From Pedobacter ginsengisoli (lineage in GTDB: Bacteria; Bacteroidota; Bacteroidia; Sphingobacteriales; Sphingobacteriaceae), in contig NZ_CP024091.1 in the NCBI RefSeq assembly GCF_002736205.1, positions 620,001-684,000 of the forward strand: 64,000 nt of DNA, in the 5' to 3' direction. Positions 28,595 through 38,093 of the stretch are shown here, in pieces. The translations under genes and the position numbers were made by a program. Numbering within the stretch: position 1 is the first letter of the stretch; every line of letters begins with the position of its first letter. Below the pieces are notes generated by a model. It was not told the origin of the DNA. It did not search any database and saw only the letters and a list, made by a program, of their open reading frames with translations.

Positions 28595-30604
28595 ATGCGA
28601 ATTAACAATTTGTTTTTTACTGTATGCTTTTTTGGAGTAGCCATGCTAACTGGCTTGGCACTACATACCAATGCACAAGTAAACTCTAATCAAAACCCAT
28701 ATAAAGAATTACCCTTAGGTGCAATTAAGCCACAAGGCTGGTTAAGAGAGATGCTGATTCGGCAGAAGAATGGGGCTACAGGAAATCTGGATAAGCTTTA
28801 TCCTATTGTGATGAACGAGAGAAATGGATGGCTTGGTGGAGACGGCGACCAATGGGAGCGTGGCCCGTATTGGATAGATGGTCTTTTACCACTTGCTTAC
28901 CTTTTGGATGATAAGGCGCTTATTGCTAAAACAAAACCATGGGTAGAGTGGGCTATTAAAAGCCAGCAGCCCGACGGTTATTTTGGACCAACCAAGGACT
29001 ATAGTTATGAACGTGGTATGCAACGTGACAATAGCAGAGACTGGTGGCCAAAAATGGTAATGCTGAAAGTACTTAAGCAGTATTATTCGGCCACAGGTGA
29101 CAAAAGAGTAATTGAATTAATGACCAATTACTTTAAGTATCAATTGAAAGAACTCCCATCAAAACCGCTTGACCATTGGTCTTTTTGGGCGCGCTATAGG
29201 GGTGGCGACAACCTTCAGGTAATATATTGGTTATATGATATTACTGGCGATAAATTTCTTCTAGATCTTGGCGAGTTAGTGCATAAACAGACTTTTGATT
29301 ATACTAATGCTTTTTTGAACTCAGATATGTTATCCGATTTTGGAAGCATTCACTGTGTGAATCTGGCTCAGGGCATAAAGGAACCTATTGTTTATTATCA
29401 GCACCATCGTGATAATAAATATCTGGAAGCAACAGATAAAGGTTTTAAAGATATTCGGATACAAAATGGTATGGCGCACGGATTATATGGTGGGGATGAA
29501 GATTTGCATGGTAACAATCCAACTCAGGGTTCTGAACTTTGTAGTGCCGTTGAAATGATGTTCAGTCTGGAAAGCATGCTTGAAATTACAGGCAAAATTA
29601 ATTATGCTGATCATTTGGAAAGGATTGCATTTAATGCCTTACCTGCTCAGGTGTCGGATGATTTCATGGATCGTCAATATTATCAGCAAGCCAATCAGGT
29701 AATGGTTACCAGGCATACCCGTAATTTTAATCAGGATCATGGTGGCACTGATATTTGTTATGGTTTACTTACCGGCTACCCTTGCTGTACCTCAAATATG
29801 CATCAGGGATGGCCTAAGTTTGCACAAAATCTTTGGTATAAGACAGCAGATAAAGGGGTGGCAGCTTTGGTGTATTCGGCTAGTGAAGTTAAAACTACTG
29901 TTGCCAATGGGGTTGAAGTGAACTTTAAAGAAGAAACAAATTACCCTTTTGAAGAGAACATCAGGTTTACACTTAGCATGGGGAAAAAGGTTAAATCGGC
30001 TTCTTTCCCTTTTCATCTTCGAATACCTGAATGGTGTAAAAAAGGTTCTGTAAAGATCAATGGACAAACGTTTAAAGAAGCTGCAGGTAATCAGATAGTG
30101 ATAATAGAGCGTGAATGGAAATCTGGTGATGTGGTTGAACTGGAATTGCCAATGCATATTTATAAAAACAGATGGTATGAAAATTCAGTGTCTGTTGAGC
30201 GTGGCCCAATTACTTATGCTTTAAAAATGAAGGAAGAAGTAACAAGGGTTAAGAATGATAAAGATCCAATAGAATATGGAAATTATTATGACGAGATCAG
30301 ATCATCTTCGGCATGGAATTATGGTTTAATTGAAACGCCCGATAACAAGCTTAGTGAGCAATATAAGGTAGAGAAAACGGGTGTGGTTTCTAATTACCCA
30401 TGGAATCTTCAGAGTTCTCCAATTGCAATTAAAACAAAGGGTAAAAGAATCCCTTCGTGGCAATTGTATAATGAAATGGCAGGGCCGATTCCTTACAGTT
30501 TTGTTTATGGTATTGAAACTTCTCCTGAAGAAGAAATTACCTTGGTGCCTTATGGGTGTACCAGTTTACGAATTTCTCAATTCCCTATAGTTCAGGGGAG
30601 ATAG
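28595..30604 (+). CDS. Secreted GH127-family glycoside hydrolase
   Basis: A 669-residue protein with a signal peptide ending near NAQ (residue 28). It matches the GH127/DUF1680 family along its whole length: WLGGDGDQWERGPYWIDGLLPLAY, RDWWPKMVML, Glu314-x-Cys316 (GSELCSAVEMM) and the cysteine pair Cys397-Cys398 (YPCCTSNMHQGWP). These residues correspond to the zinc site and cysteine nucleophile of beta-L-arabinofuranosidases, so it should be active. Unlike the homologue at 1591-4116 it has no C-terminal lectin-like domain. It ends the three-gene operon, just before a strong hairpin. Confidence 0.88.
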   Translation: MRINNLFFTVCFFGVAMLTGLALHTNAQVNSNQNPYKELPLGAIKPQGWLREMLIRQKNGATGNLDKLYPIVMNERNGWLGGDGDQWERGPYWIDGLLPLAYLLDDKALIAKTKPWVEWAIKSQQPDGYFGPTKDYSYERGMQRDNSRDWWPKMVMLKVLKQYYSATGDKRVIELMTNYFKYQLKELPSKPLDHWSFWARYRGGDNLQVIYWLYDITGDKFLLDLGELVHKQTFDYTNAFLNSDMLSDFGSIHCVNLAQGIKEPIVYYQHHRDNKYLEATDKGFKDIRIQNGMAHGLYGGDEDLHGNNPTQGSELCSAVEMMFSLESMLEITGKINYADHLERIAFNALPAQVSDDFMDRQYYQQANQVMVTRHTRNFNQDHGGTDICYGLLTGYPCCTSNMHQGWPKFAQNLWYKTADKGVAALVYSASEVKTTVANGVEVNFKEETNYPFEENIRFTLSMGKKVKSASFPFHLRIPEWCKKGSVKINGQTFKEAAGNQIVIIEREWKSGDVVELELPMHIYKNRWYENSVSVERGPITYALKMKEEVTRVKNDKDPIEYGNYYDEIRSSSAWNYGLIETPDNKLSEQYKVEKTGVVSNYPWNLQSSPIAIKTKGKRIPSWQLYNEMAGPIPYSFVYGIETSPEEEITLVPYGCTSLRISQFPIVQGR

Positions 30605-30617
30605 GATTGGGCATAAT

Positions 30618-30668
30618 TAAGAAACATTTTCCAATTGCTCTTTTAGGGCAGCCGGAAAATGTTTCTTA
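30618..30668. terminator. Bidirectional hairpin between the GH127 and receiver genes
   Basis: TAAGAAACATTTTCC (30618-30632) and its exact complement (30654-30668) form a 15-bp stem. It lies in the 89-base gap between two convergent operons and could end transcription from both sides, although no long U tract follows in either direction. Confidence 0.6.
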
Positions 30669-30693
30669 GTTACTTGCCCTTATGGTTACCTAT

Positions 30694-31101
30694 TTAAATG
30701 AAGTACTTTTGTAATAACTTTTCTAACTCCTGAGGGAAGAGAGGCTTCTTTAAAAGCTTAATGACATATGGATTGGCCTCTGCTTTTTTAATATCGCCAA
30801 AATCTAAGGTTGATGAAAGTATGGCAATTAGGCATTTATCCTTTACTGCTGCCGGGAACTTTTTATAGATTTCCAGAAATTCAAATCCATCCATCTCAGG
30901 CATTTGGATGTCTAAAAGAATAAAATCAGGAAGGTTATTTACATCATTAATATGCTTGCTTAAATAAGACAAGGCTTCCTCACCAGAATGGCATAAAATG
31001 GTCTCGTCAAACAATTTAGAGATTGAAATGATTTTAGAATTTATTTTAAGATCAACCTCATTGTCATCAACCAACATTACTTTTTTGTACTTACTTAACA
31101 T
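30694..31101 (-). CDS. Single-domain response regulator
   Basis: A 135-residue receiver from the ATG at 31101, with Asp12/Asp13 (VDDNEVD), phosphoacceptor Asp64 (ILLDIQMPEMDG) and a Lys near the C terminus (KKPLFP). No output domain follows, so it probably relays or sinks phosphate, as in CheY- or Spo0F-like proteins. The start overlaps the end of the hybrid kinase gene by 11 bases, so it is the last member of the five-gene operon and likely accepts phosphate from one of its kinases. Confidence 0.92.
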   Translation of the reverse strand: MLSKYKKVMLVDDNEVDLKINSKIISISKLFDETILCHSGEEALSYLSKHINDVNNLPDFILLDIQMPEMDGFEFLEIYKKFPAAVKDKCLIAILSSTLDFGDIKKAEANPYVIKLLKKPLFPQELEKLLQKYFI

Positions 31102-32170
31102 TAGGGATTGTAATTTTAAAAGTTGTACCAACTGCAGTATCTGAACTTACAGATATCTTTCCATTAATCTTGTTGAGCGCTTCTTTAACAATAAATAAAC
31201 CCAGACCACTACCGTGATTAATTTTACTTTTAAAGAACTGTGTGAAAATCTTTTCAAGATGTTCATTTAAAATACCCATTCCATTGTCGGCAATGGTAAT
31301 TTCTACAGAGGCTTGGTTAACGTCTACATTTATGTCAACTTTTTTATTCTTTTCGTCTTCTTTCTGATATTTAATGGCATTGGATATCAGATTACCTAAT
31401 ATCACTTCTATCCTGAAAACATCTCCATAAAAAGGAATGTTTTGTTTAATATTTACATGGAAATGCGTGTCTCTATCAGTATAAGAATAAAGTTCAATCA
31501 GTTCATTTATAAGTTTTGTGAAATCAACGGGTGTGTGCTTCGCAACAGTTTTGTTGTTTTTATAGTATTGTAATGTCTTTTGAATGTAGTAGTCCAGTTT
31601 ATTGGAGCAGGTTTCTATTAAGCCCCAGTATTCTCCGCTTGAGTTAAAAAGCCCTTCCATTTTTACCAGATTTACTATCCCCATTGCTGAAACAAGTGGA
31701 GCCCTGAGTTCATGAGAAATACTATAGATGAACCTGTTTAGTTCATCATTGGTTTTCTCTAATTCAATAATTTTATTCCTTAAATCTATTTTAGATTTGT
31801 AGGCATCGTAGGCGTTTTTTATTGAATTATGAAGTTCTAAGTCATTCCATGGCTTAGTGATGTATCTGTAAATATCACCATGATTAATAGCATCTGCCAA
31901 TGCTTCGATATCAGTATAACCAGTAAGTAAGATTCTTATGGGATCGGGATAGGTTTCAATTATGCTTTTAAAAAATTCCACACCTGTAGTTTGTGGCATC
32001 TTTTGGTCGGCAATAATTACATGAACCGGAACATTCTCCAATATCTTTAAGCCCTCTGCTGCGGAAATAGCAGTATAGATCTCATATTGTCTTCTAAAGC
32101 CAGCTTTAAAAGCATGTAAGTTGTTCTCTTCGTCGTCAATATAAAGTACCCGTACTGTTGGCGTATTCAT
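31091..32170 (-). CDS. Receiver-histidine kinase hybrid
   Basis: A 359-residue cytoplasmic protein. Residues 5-125 form a receiver (Asp12-Asp13, phosphoacceptor Asp55, Lys107 in YITKPWND) of the RpfG-like subtype. A short coiled coil then leads to a histidine kinase with FIYSISHELRAPLVS (His153), an N box (NLISNAIKYQ) and a G box (GSGLGLFIV). With the receiver at the N terminus, kinase activity may be set by phosphorylation from the preceding 7TM kinase. The receiver closely matches the one at 37538-38005, including the shared KAGFRR and FPDP/YPDP-IRILLTGY stretches. It lies 15 bases after the 7TM kinase gene. Confidence 0.93.
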   Translation of the reverse strand: MNTPTVRVLYIDDEENNLHAFKAGFRRQYEIYTAISAAEGLKILENVPVHVIIADQKMPQTTGVEFFKSIIETYPDPIRILLTGYTDIEALADAINHGDIYRYITKPWNDLELHNSIKNAYDAYKSKIDLRNKIIELEKTNDELNRFIYSISHELRAPLVSAMGIVNLVKMEGLFNSSGEYWGLIETCSNKLDYYIQKTLQYYKNNKTVAKHTPVDFTKLINELIELYSYTDRDTHFHVNIKQNIPFYGDVFRIEVILGNLISNAIKYQKEDEKNKKVDINVDVNQASVEITIADNGMGILNEHLEKIFTQFFKSKINHGSGLGLFIVKEALNKINGKISVSSDTAVGTTFKITIPNVK

Positions 32171-32185
32171 AGATAAATGTTAATT

Positions 32186-34300
32186 TCACTTTACAGGCAA
32201 GGTAATAATAAATTCTGTACCTTGATTCACTTTTGTTACAACATCAATAGTTCCATGATGATTTTCAATAATTCTAAAAACTATTGATAAACCTAATCCT
32301 GTTCCTTCTCCGACATCCTTGGTAGTAAAGAATGGTTCAAATATTTTTTGTTTTACCTCTTCAGGCATCCCTGTTCCACTATCTTTTATGCTTATTTTTA
32401 CATGGTTTTCTTCTTGCCAGGTTTTTATAGTTACAGACTCTTCTTCATTTTGTTCTGATTTAGCCTTAATGGCGTAGATAGCATTGGTAATTAAATTCAT
32501 AAATACCTGGTTGATCTTGCCTGGCATACATTCAACAAGAGGAAGAACCTCATAGTCTTTTATAATTTTTAAGTTAGAAGGAAAAGTGCTTCTAATTAAA
32601 ACCAGTGTAGAGTCTAATCCTTCATTTAAGTCGACAGGTTTGGTATCATTTTCATCTAGACGGCTAAAGTTTTTTAAACTTCTAATGATTTCTGCTGTTC
32701 TTCTGGCTCCATCACCAATTCCTGTTAATAGTGACTTTATTTCACTTCTAACAAAATTAATGTCAATCCGTTTTTTAAAGTTCTCAATCGCGCTAAGTTG
32801 TTCTTCAACATTTCCGGTTAGATCCAGCTTCTCATACATATGAATTACATCATCCAACTCATTTATATCCAGTTCAAGAGGCTTTATGTTTGAAGTAACA
32901 AAGTTAATTGGGTTATTTATTTCGTGGGCAATACCGGCGGTAAGTTGTCCAAGTCCTGCCATCTTCTCGGCATCAACAAGTTGAGATTGGGCTTCTTTTA
33001 AATTGACAAGTACCTCATTTAAATTTTGGTTAGTGTTTTCTAACGCTTCTGTACGCTCTTTAACTTTTATTTCTAATAATACGTTTTGTTCACGTACTAA
33101 TTTTTCATTTTCGATAAGAACTCTTAATGCCTCTGCCTGAGATTGTTCTTTTTCTTTTTTGAAGAGATTTATCTTATCTGCAAGGGCAAAAGATAAAAGG
33201 GTTACCTCTATAACAGATGCAATTTGTAGGATATAAATTGTAAATATATTATAAGGGATTATCCTGTAGTCTTTGGCTATAAACATACATATGCCTATTG
33301 TTAATACGGTCCATGCAAGTAAATAATAGCCTGCCGGCTTTACATTTTCTTTAAAATAGCCATAGGCAGCAATAATTAATGCAATAATGCAACTAAGTGC
33401 AGTGAACAGTTGCATTAATGCAAAGGCAAAGGAGACATAGTTGGTTAGTGCCAGGATTAGGGTTATAGCAGAAAGCCCAACTAATGTTTGCAGAATTTTA
33501 TGACACCTTGGAACTAATTTTTGAGTGTTTAAAAATGAAATAGAAAAACTCAGTCCGGATATTAGGGCAATTAATGAGAAAATGGTAACACTATGTTCGT
33601 GCAACCATAAATTATCTGACCAAAAGTATTTTGTAGCAAAACCCTGAACTGATATTTGAGAAAGCCAGGTAAATAGAATGTAGAAAACGTAAAAAACATA
33701 GCTCTTATCCCTTACGCTAAAAAATAGGAACAGATTGTACAAGAACATGATCAGCAAAGCGCCTGAGTACAAGCCAAATATTAAGTCTCTTCTAATTAAT
33801 TGTGTAGTTGTTTCCTGTTTGGTCTGGATCATGACAGGGGCAACAAATAACTCTTTGGAAACAATATTTATATAAATGTCCGGATCAGTATTGATAATTG
33901 AATCGGGAATATTGTTGTAAGCCACATTTCCGATTAAATTGCTGGGTGATATCAGATTGAAATTCCTTAAATGCTGATTAAGCAAAACTTTGCTGTCCTT
34001 AACATAAAAAATGTTAACAAATGAAAGCCTTGATTGATCTATAAATAAAATTAGATTATTATAATTTATAAGATTTTGAGGAATCGAGGTCTTAACCCAA
34101 TAGTTCTTGTTCCCAAAGCCCAGATTCAATATATTAGAAGTATATTTTTTAAAGTCATGGCTACCTATAACCTCTTGTATATTTTTTTTGGTAATACTAT
34201 TGTCAAGGGTATAAAGGGTAGGGGCATTTGGAGTTTCAAACGCCTTGGCGTTTAAAAAGGTAGCTGTAAATAATAGTAATAATATTAAATTCTTAAACAA
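32186..34300 (-). CDS. 7TM-DISM sensor histidine kinase
   Basis: A 704-residue membrane kinase. A signal-like N terminus is followed by an extracytoplasmic 7TMR-DISMED2-type beta domain (about 30-165), seven hydrophobic helices (about 172-375), a coiled coil (380-445) and a kinase core with [21 protein letters not shown] (His459), [13 protein letters not shown] and [17 protein letters not shown]2 domains are thought to bind small, often carbohydrate-like ligands. The gene lies 4 bases after the acyltransferase-like gene and is third in the operon, so its ligand could be the product of the two upstream enzymes; that link is inferred from layout alone. Confidence 0.92.
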   Translation of the reverse strand: MFKNLILLLLFTATFLNAKAFETPNAPTLYTLDNSITKKNIQEVIGSHDFKKYTSNILNLGFGNKNYWVKTSIPQNLINYNNLILFIDQSRLSFVNIFYVKDSKVLLNQHLRNFNLISPSNLIGNVAYNNIPDSIINTDPDIYINIVSKELFVAPVMIQTKQETTTQLIRRDLIFGLYSGALLIMFLYNLFLFFSVRDKSYVFYVFYILFTWLSQISVQGFATKYFWSDNLWLHEHSVTIFSLIALISGLSFSISFLNTQKLVPRCHKILQTLVGLSAITLILALTNYVSFAFALMQLFTALSCIIALIIAAYGYFKENVKPAGYYLLAWTVLTIGICMFIAKDYRIIPYNIFTIYILQIASVIEVTLLSFALADKINLFKKEKEQSQAEALRVLIENEKLVREQNVLLEIKVKERTEALENTNQNLNEVLVNLKEAQSQLVDAEKMAGLGQLTAGIAHEINNPINFVTSNIKPLELDINELDDVIHMYEKLDLTGNVEEQLSAIENFKKRIDINFVRSEIKSLLTGIGDGARRTAEIIRSLKNFSRLDENDTKPVDLNEGLDSTLVLIRSTFPSNLKIIKDYEVLPLVECMPGKINQVFMNLITNAIYAIKAKSEQNEEESVTIKTWQEENHVKISIKDSGTGMPEEVKQKIFEPFFTTKDVGEGTGLGLSIVFRIIENHHGTIDVVTKVNQGTEFIITLPVK

Positions 34301-34304
34301 AGCC

Positions 34305-35015
34305 TTAAATATAAAAATCTGTTGTCAATTCAATCTTTGCACCCTTACTGGTTACAATTTCAGTTTTAGTTATTTTCTCACTTCTCAATCGGAAAATTTC
34401 ATTGCGTTCATCTTCGGGTGCTAATGGTAGCCCTTCAATATCCTCAACCAAAAGGGAAGTAGCGGTAAGCTGTTCTTTAGGGTAATAGAATTTCCCATCA
34501 ATACCAATCTCACGTAATATTCTGAATCCTATTTTTACAGAGTTTCTGTAAGTTGCAGGGGCACATAACCCAAAAAGGGTTTTTAACTTTAGTCTGTAAG
34601 CAAGTGCTATAAACGTACGTCCCAGGTATATACTTCCAATACCTAGGCCAGCAATTTCCCATGAGTTCCATAAAGCACAGAATTCACCTGTACCAGCTTC
34701 TGTTCTTTCCTCAACCATTTTATAGATTCTTTCGTCCATATGTCCTACGGCATCTTCAATTGGTAAAGGATTTATTCCATTCGCTATATGAATTCTTCCA
34801 CCACCCAGAGCAGGGCCATCGGGAGTTTCACTAACTAATACTACATAAACATCAGGGTTAAGTACCCAATCTATTTTTGCGGAGGTAATCTGCGTAATAC
34901 CAAATACCTCCAAAACATGTGTATGGCCTTCTATAAACTTCATACAGTCGGCGCGGTTATCAATTGCTCTGAAAGCTTTGAAGTATAATTTATCTATTTG
35001 CTTATTTGTTTCCAA
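34305..35015 (-). CDS. FeeM/GNAT-like N-acyltransferase candidate
   Basis: A 236-residue cytoplasmic protein without signal peptide or membrane helix. The central part has a GNAT-like layout: a strand VYVVLVSETPDGPALGGGRIHIA, a catalytic-type beta strand EFCALWNSWEIAGLGIGSIYLG followed by a helix RTFIALAYRLKLKTLFG, and APATYRNSVKIGFRI, which resembles the late 'YRNxGF' helix. This order recalls FeeM-type N-acyl-amino-acid synthases and LuxI-type autoinducer synthases, which use acyl-ACP or acyl-CoA. The first 14 bases overlap the end of the E1-nitroreductase fusion gene. The family is not certain; the substrate is unknown. Confidence 0.5.
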   Translation of the reverse strand: METNKQIDKLYFKAFRAIDNRADCMKFIEGHTHVLEVFGITQITSAKIDWVLNPDVYVVLVSETPDGPALGGGRIHIANGINPLPIEDAVGHMDERIYKMVEERTEAGTGEFCALWNSWEIAGLGIGSIYLGRTFIALAYRLKLKTLFGLCAPATYRNSVKIGFRILREIGIDGKFYYPKEQLTATSLLVEDIEGLPLAPEDERNEIFRLRSEKITKTEIVTSKGAKIELTTDFYI

Positions 35016-37323
35016 AGGACAGTGTTTTTATAATAGGTTTTCTAATGGTACGACGCTCAGATTTATCTGCTTTGAATAATCTAAAAAGGAATACCTCGGC
35101 AATATTATTAGTAATATTGAACAATTCCTTAAATTTTTCATGTAATTCTGAAATATGACGATTGTTTGCTAATGAAAGGTCATTTTCTTTTTGGAAATTT
35201 TGCTTGTAAAAAAATATCACGGGAACATTTACCGGATGTATTTGGTAACCAAGATCTGCAGCAGCAAGCCATAGTTTCTCAGCAGCCATTCCACCTTTTA
35301 AATAATTCAATGAGGATGCATCTGGTAAGGTTATAAGGCCTATTGAGGTTGACGATTGAAATTGACGTATCGCTGTTTTTCTAAATGCAGATCCACCATT
35401 AATTTTATTTAAAAAAGTTACAGCACGCTCGTCTTTTATCAGCCTTAAACCTATTTGGTCATTATTGCTCATGTCTAGCGTATTAATTCCTATGCCGTCT
35501 TCACTATTTTCTATTTCTTCCTGAGTCCACCTCATTTCTCTGGAAATGAAATCCTGATGTGCTTTAGGTGTAAATATTCTCAAAAGATCAGTGCTTCCTG
35601 AGATATCACCTAATGCTTTCTTTTGCTCATCATCAATAAGCCATTGTAGGTTTACGCCCTCAATAGTTTCTGCAAGATTTTTTAATTGTAAAAGGTCATC
35701 GTTATTCAATTCAACAGGTAAGCCATGTTTTCTGTTGGTATGTCGAGAGTTAATTTGCGCTGCAAGTTTTTTATCAAGCTCATCGGCATTATATCCTGTT
35801 TTAAATCTAAACAAGGCAACGTGATTTGGAAGATGTTCAGGGGTGAACTTCCATTTAACTTCTAAACCGTTCGCAGATGCTTCTAGCAGTAGGTTTTCTA
35901 TTGCAGCCCCTAAAGATATATAAGATGAAATATAATCAGGATCCAGGTAAGCACCTACAGCACTTCTATCCATTAACAGGTGGAGTGTGTTATTTTGATA
36001 GTGCCAATGCCATGGTTGATTATTTCCTCCTGAAGGAGCTTTACTGGCACTTTTTATTAAGGTTTCTATAATGCTTTCATCAATAATTTCTCCATTATCA
36101 TCACCAAGGTTATTGTTGTGTATGTATGCTTCAATTTCTGTTACGGTCATTTTTTGCTCCGTAACTTCCTCAATTTTAGTTGATTCATTCTTTTTGTCTG
36201 AAATAAGCTCATCCATATCAATAAAGAATCTTCCGGATATGTTTAATTCTCCAAGAAGAATCTTTCTGGAGATATCAGCGGTTATACCACCACCATAAGT
36301 AACTGCACTGGCAAGTTGAGGCCATGTGCTAATAGTGGTCATTATTTCTATTGCAGAAGCTTTCATCCTTGGCGATAAAGTTTCAATACCTGTTACCGGA
36401 GCTATGTATGGTATTCTTTCGTCCATGGTTTTTAGAGACTTATAGACACTCATGTCCATGTGGTCAACAAAACCATGAAGCACAGGCCTGTCGGGTTCCA
36501 GATCAAAGCGTTCAATGTCAATTGTGCATCTGTCGCTTCCTTCCATTAGTACTGGAATTTTTAACTCTTTAGCTTTTTTTCTTGCACTTATCTTAATGTC
36601 AAAACTATCACATTCATCAATCAATAAATCCAGTTGACCATTTTCTGAAAGAAAGCGATCAATATTAGCCTCTGTTATCCCATCATCAAAACATGTAACT
36701 TTTAAGAAAGGATCAAGCTCTGCTATTTCTCTGGCAACGATTACAGTTTTCTTTAAGTCAACATTTTGTACGCCAGAGCGGATACGGTTAAGGTTTGTTA
36801 AATCAAGAACATCAAAATCAGCAATTCTTAACTCACCACAACCTCTTTCAATTGCAAGCGTCAATGAAACAGATTGTCCTACTGAAAGTCCTATTACACC
36901 AATTTTCTTCTGCCTAAGCAAATCTTGTTCTTCCTGGGTAATCTTATGTTTATTTCTATTGGTTCTAACAAGGATATATTCTTCCTCATCCAAAATGTGG
37001 ACTAATTTTTCTAGCCATGGGTAATAAACCCATACCCCATATTTAAGTATTTCTTTATTTTGTAAGTACCTGTTAATCGCCTCATTAATGGTTGTTTCAT
37101 TATGTATGACTGAAGGGTTTAAACCTTTTACTAAATCTTTAAGTTGATTGTTAATAGTGTCGAAAACCTGAATAAATGGTTTCTCAATAAGTAAATTCTT
37201 TAATTTAGTTTCTTCTTCAGGATTGTTTATTCTGTAAAATACCGGAGTATAGCTGTCTCTGTATTGCTGGCTTCGTGTGATAAAATCTTTTATAGACTTA
37301 CTTATTTCGTTATTCAGGTGCAT
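35002..37323 (-). CDS. E1/ThiF-nitroreductase fusion (Rv1355c-like)
   Basis: A 773-residue cytoplasmic fusion. Residues about 135-350 form an E1-like adenylation domain: KIGVIGLSVGQS (140-151), DFDVLDLTNLNRIRSG (169-184) and DECDSFDIK (236-244), matching the ATP-binding and DCTDNF-type motifs of ThiF/MoeB. The zinc CxxC pairs are absent, and I find no clear catalytic Cys. Residues about 415-750 form a nitroreductase-type flavoprotein with the FMN-binding KAPSGGNNQPWHW (428-440). The architecture matches the Mycobacterium Rv1355c family, whose reaction is unknown. It is the first gene of the operon; the next gene overlaps it by 14 bases. Confidence 0.85.
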   Translation of the reverse strand: MHLNNEISKSIKDFITRSQQYRDSYTPVFYRINNPEEETKLKNLLIEKPFIQVFDTINNQLKDLVKGLNPSVIHNETTINEAINRYLQNKEILKYGVWVYYPWLEKLVHILDEEEYILVRTNRNKHKITQEEQDLLRQKKIGVIGLSVGQSVSLTLAIERGCGELRIADFDVLDLTNLNRIRSGVQNVDLKKTVIVAREIAELDPFLKVTCFDDGITEANIDRFLSENGQLDLLIDECDSFDIKISARKKAKELKIPVLMEGSDRCTIDIERFDLEPDRPVLHGFVDHMDMSVYKSLKTMDERIPYIAPVTGIETLSPRMKASAIEIMTTISTWPQLASAVTYGGGITADISRKILLGELNISGRFFIDMDELISDKKNESTKIEEVTEQKMTVTEIEAYIHNNNLGDDNGEIIDESIIETLIKSASKAPSGGNNQPWHWHYQNNTLHLLMDRSAVGAYLDPDYISSYISLGAAIENLLLEASANGLEVKWKFTPEHLPNHVALFRFKTGYNADELDKKLAAQINSRHTNRKHGLPVELNNDDLLQLKNLAETIEGVNLQWLIDDEQKKALGDISGSTDLLRIFTPKAHQDFISREMRWTQEEIENSEDGIGINTLDMSNNDQIGLRLIKDERAVTFLNKINGGSAFRKTAIRQFQSSTSIGLITLPDASSLNYLKGGMAAEKLWLAAADLGYQIHPVNVPVIFFYKQNFQKENDLSLANNRHISELHEKFKELFNITNNIAEVFLFRLFKADKSERRTIRKPIIKTLSFGNK

Positions 37324-37537
37324 TTTTTTAGAAATATCAAATTATTCCTCCATTTGGGAGTTAAATTTAGCCCTCACTAAATTTCTACTAAAAATATGCT
37401 TTTAAGCATTACAATGAAAGCTTATAATTATTTTTTTTATTTTAACACTAACGATTTAATGTTTAAATAATTTTTTCACTCTAATAGTTCATTGGAATTT
37501 ATAAAAGCAATATATTTATCAAAAAAATCTAAATAAG

Positions 37538-38005
37538 ATGAGTTCTGATGTAATGATTAACGTTTTGTATGTAGATGATGAGGTTCATAACTTGAACTCT
37601 TTTAAGGCTGGATTTAGGAGGTTATTTAACGTTTTTACAGCTGAATCTGCTTTAGAAGGTAGAAAGGTGCTGGAATCGGAAAATATTCACATTATTATAA
37701 CCGACCAAAGGATGCCGGTAATGACAGGGATTGAATTTCTGGAGTCCATCATACCAGATTTCCCTGATCCTATAAGAATACTCCTTACTGGCTATGCTGA
37801 TATTAATGCCGTTATTGATGCAATTAATAAAGGTCAGGTATATAAATACATTCAAAAACCCTGGATGGATGAAGATTTAAGGATTAATATTGAGAAGGCT
37901 TTCGAAATATATTCATTAAGAAAAGAAAATAGAGAACTTACTGAGCAGTTATTGCTTGCTAATAAACAATTGGAATTTTTGCTAAGGCAAAATTTGCTAT
38001 CATAG
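37538..38005 (+). CDS. RpfG-like receiver protein
   Basis: A 155-residue receiver with Asp13/Asp14, phosphoacceptor Asp56 (IITDQRMP) and YKYIQKPW, followed only by a short C-terminal helix with a coiled-coil character (NRELTEQLLLANKQLEFLL). The HD-GYP output of RpfG is missing. It is most like the receiver of the hybrid kinase at 31091-32170 (shared KAGFRR, IRILLTGYxDI and AIN.G..Y.YI.KPW), so one probably arose from the other by duplication. It is divergent from the five-gene operon and likely exchanges phosphate with it. Confidence 0.9.
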   Translation: MSSDVMINVLYVDDEVHNLNSFKAGFRRLFNVFTAESALEGRKVLESENIHIIITDQRMPVMTGIEFLESIIPDFPDPIRILLTGYADINAVIDAINKGQVYKYIQKPWMDEDLRINIEKAFEIYSLRKENRELTEQLLLANKQLEFLLRQNLLS

Positions 38006-38031
38006 ATACTTCTAATGCTCTTTAGAAGTAT
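38006..38031 (+). terminator. Hairpin after the receiver gene
   Basis: ATACTTCTAA (38006-38015) and its exact complement (38022-38031) flank a six-base loop, starting one base after the stop codon. An AT-rich tail (ATTTTATG) follows. It may end or attenuate the transcript before the PorP gene. Confidence 0.5.
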
Positions 38032-38093
38032 ATTTTATGTATATTCAATAATTAAGTAGGGAAATGCTTTGTTATCTTCATTATTGAAAGAAC

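Noticed and set aside
36351..36572. Open frame antisense to the E1-nitroreductase fusion, Cys-rich
   Set aside because: The Cys-rich look comes from the complement of codons in a well-supported gene; there is no zinc-motif spacing.
30694..38005. E1-like gene region as a CBASS or other defence locus
   Set aside because: No cyclase, E2/JAB or effector gene is present. The E1 domain is fused to a nitroreductase and lies in a sensor-kinase operon, which fits a small-molecule role better.
37538..38005. Receiver gene as a truncated RpfG with a lost HD-GYP domain
   Set aside because: The frame ends with a clear stop followed at once by a hairpin and no HD-GYP remnant is seen downstream, so it looks like an intact stand-alone receiver.
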